This document shows positions 38,637 to 40,153 of a stretch of 40,153 nt of DNA, piece by piece. Location of the stretch: the NCBI GenBank assembly GCA_023432565.1, contig JAEYUL010000135.1:1-40153 (forward strand). The letters run 5' to 3'. The position numbers and the translations under genes are program-made. Position 1 is the first letter of the stretch, and every line of letters begins with the position of its first letter. The stretch is from Actinomycetes bacterium (GTDB lineage Bacteria; Actinomycetota; Actinomycetes; Actinomycetales; Cellulomonadaceae). Below the pieces are notes generated by a model that saw only the letters and a list, made by a program, of their open reading frames with translations, searched no databases and was not told the DNA's origin.

Positions 38637-39596
38637 GTGCCGCAGCTCGTGCTCCTGGCCGTCGTCGGCCTCGCCGCGCAGCTGGTCGACGGTGCGCTCG
38701 GCATGGCGTACGGCGTCACGTCGACGACGCTCCTGCTGGCGATCGGCACCAACCCGGCGGCGGCGTCCGCGACGGTGCACCTCGCGGAGATCGGCACCAC
38801 GCTCGCGTCGGGCGTCGCGCACTGGCGGTTCGGGAACGTCGACTGGAAGGTCGTGCGGCGCGTCGGGGTGCCCGGCGCGATCGGCGCGTTCCTCGGCGCC
38901 ACCGTGCTCTCGCGGCTCGAGACCGACGCGGCGGCCCCCGTGATGTCCGGCATCCTGCTCGCGCTCGGCACCTACATCCTCGTCCGGTTCACGTTCAAGG
39001 GCCTGCGCAAGGACCGCCTCGGCCAGCCGGTCCGCAAGCGCTTCCTCACCCCGCTCGGCCTGGTCGCCGGGTTCCTCGACGCGACCGGCGGCGGTGGCTG
39101 GGGCCCGGTCGGCACGCCCGCCCTGCTCGCGTCGGGCCGCATGGAACCGCGCAAGGTGATCGGGTCGATCGACACCTCGGAGTTCCTCGTCGCCGTCGCG
39201 GCGTCGCTCGGGTTCCTGCTCTCGCTCGGGTCGCAGGGCGTCGACGCCCGCTGGGTTCTCGCGCTGCTCGTCGGCGGCCTGGTCGCGGCGCCGATCGCCG
39301 CATGGCTCGTGCGGCTCGTCCCGCCGCGCATCCTGGGCTCGGCCGTCGGCGGCCTGATCGTCCTGACGAACACGCGCACGGTCGTCCGGTCCGACTGGGT
39401 CGGCCTGGCCGGCACACCCGCGCAGGCGTGGATCCTGGGCACCCTCGGCGTGGCGTGGGTCGCGGCCGTCGTGTGGTCGGTCCGGGCCTACGGCCGCGAG
39501 AGGCCCGCCTCGGCGGCGAATGCCGAGGTCACGGCGCCAGACGGGGCGAGTGCCGTCGTCGCACCACGCGAGCGGCAGGGCGTCGCCGCTCCGTGA
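38637..39596 (+). CDS. TauE/SafE family sulfite/organosulfur exporter
   Basis: A 319-aa membrane protein of about eight helices. It has the TauE N-terminal motif (AQLVDGALGMAYGVTSTTLL) and a repeated motif in the second half (AGFLDATGGGGWGPVGTPAL). The family exports sulfite or other anions, or imports small sulfonates. A GTG start at 38637 with GAAGGA upstream. Its place after two Rrf2 genes and a sulfate importer supports a sulfur role: releasing excess sulfite from assimilation is a reasonable guess. Confidence 0.9.
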   Translation: MPQLVLLAVVGLAAQLVDGALGMAYGVTSTTLLLAIGTNPAAASATVHLAEIGTTLASGVAHWRFGNVDWKVVRRVGVPGAIGAFLGATVLSRLETDAAAPVMSGILLALGTYILVRFTFKGLRKDRLGQPVRKRFLTPLGLVAGFLDATGGGGWGPVGTPALLASGRMEPRKVIGSIDTSEFLVAVAASLGFLLSLGSQGVDARWVLALLVGGLVAAPIAAWLVRLVPPRILGSAVGGLIVLTNTRTVVRSDWVGLAGTPAQAWILGTLGVAWVAAVVWSVRAYGRERPASAANAEVTAPDGASAVVAPRERQGVAAP

Positions 39597-39649
39597 CGCG
39601 CGGGTCGTCGTGACTCAACCGTGACCTACCCGCTGCCGATGCAGAGGCT

Positions 39650-40153
39650 GTGAGCCATGCGGAGGTCGCGTTCAGGTACGCCGGCCGCTCGGGACTGCGG
39701 GTCGAACGCGGGAACGTGCGCCTCGGCCTGGCGACGACGGAGCGGCGCACGTTCGTCGACGGTCGCGTCGACCGTGCCGACGTGCTCGGCGCGGGCCTCC
39801 TGGTGGTCGCGCACGTGGCGGCCTTCCGGTACGACGACCCGGCGGGCACGAGCCCGTGCCTGGCGGACCCCTTCGTCACGACGGGCGGCGACGTCGTCCG
39901 GTTCGAGAGCCTGTCCGGCTGCGGTCGGGTGGGTGCCCGGCTGGACCTGCTGCCCGGCGGGCTCGAGCTGACCGACCACGCCCCGGGCATGACGAACGTC
40001 GAGCTCGGCCAGCGGGTGCGCGAGCTGCTGGGCGGCGCGCTGCCCCGCGACCCGGCCCACCTCGAGGTCGGCGCGGCCGGTCTGGTGCTGGCGCCCGGCG
40101 GCGCCGTCCCGCACGAGCGCCGAGTGGCGCTGCCCGCGGGCTGGCTGCACACG
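39650..40153 (+). CDS. SWIM zinc-finger family protein (N-terminal part)
   Basis: The gene runs off the window end; 168 codons are visible. It has the start pattern of actinobacterial SWIM-finger proteins: FRYAGRSGLRVERG, DPFVTTGGDVVRFESLSGCG, RLDLLPGG, DHAPGMTNVELGQRV and VALPAGWLHT. The zinc-binding CxCx(n)CxH motif would lie beyond the window. The exact function is unknown; a partner gene for a MoxR-type ATPase or VWA protein is often adjacent in actinobacteria. The GTG at 39650 is a likely start. Confidence 0.75.
   Translation, partial: MSHAEVAFRYAGRSGLRVERGNVRLGLATTERRTFVDGRVDRADVLGAGLLVVAHVAAFRYDDPAGTSPCLADPFVTTGGDVVRFESLSGCGRVGARLDLLPGGLELTDHAPGMTNVELGQRVRELLGGALPRDPAHLEVGAAGLVLAPGGAVPHERRVALPAGWLHT

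Overview
The window is very GC-rich DNA (roughly three quarters G+C by eye, with almost every third codon position G or C) and tightly packed with genes. It is chromosomal DNA of a high-GC actinobacterium. The fhaA-fhaB-pstP block, the actinobacterial families (DUF5701, SWIM-finger protein, MecA_N-type PBP) and TAGCGT/TACCGT -10 boxes fit the Cellulomonas/Actinotalea part of the Micrococcales. That placement is inference; no marker gene here fixes the genus.

Region 1 (1-2454, minus) holds the 3' part of the cell-wall Ser/Thr-kinase locus: fhaA, fhaB and pstP (cut by the window start), preceded by a 61-aa small protein. Region 2 (2697-5678, plus) has an unrecognised 188-aa protein and a membrane GGDEF-EAL c-di-GMP enzyme.

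Region 3 (about 5680-13246) is the most interesting. It holds a gamma-butyrolactone (A-factor-like) signalling pair, an ArpA-type TetR receptor and an AfsA-type synthase, with three matching 20-bp operator-like sites. One site is at the receptor promoter, one at the synthase promoter, and one faces a YcaO-type RiPP operon. The operon encodes a 26-aa peptide, an RRE/E1-like protein, a YcaO cyclodehydratase, a hairpin, a 22-aa peptide and an M20D peptidase, followed by a HAD phosphatase. No classical Cys-rich precursor is visible. This looks like a density-controlled modified-peptide system whose product cannot be read from the sequence.

Region 4 (13259-21000) is housekeeping and accessory: YqgE/AlgH, an M50 membrane protease, a quinone-oxidoreductase-like enzyme, a double-VOC protein, a frameshifted DUF5701 gene, a YCII/DGPF protein, a lipoprotein penicillin-binding protein and an aldo/keto reductase. 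Region 5 (21090-21430) is a complete small regulatory unit: promoter, c-di-GMP-I riboswitch, 49-aa gene and strong terminator. A SHOCT membrane protein, a 900-aa flippase-like protein with an embedded degenerate kinase domain, an HdeD-like protein, a methionine aminopeptidase and a CPBP protease follow.

Region 6 (27256-30097) is a four-gene overlapping operon (membrane protein, winged-helix regulator, ABC ATPase, ABC permease) behind an inverted-repeat operator. Region 7 (30125-33384, minus) is a copper module, csoR-copZ-copA, with a CsoR-type operator. Region 8 (33521-39596, plus) is a sulfate uptake operon (substrate-binding lipoprotein, CysT, CysW, CysA) ending in an Rrf2 regulator, then a second Rrf2 gene and a TauE/SafE exporter; related motifs precede the first and last genes. 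The window ends inside a SWIM zinc-finger family gene. No tRNA, rRNA, CRISPR array, transposase or phage gene was seen.
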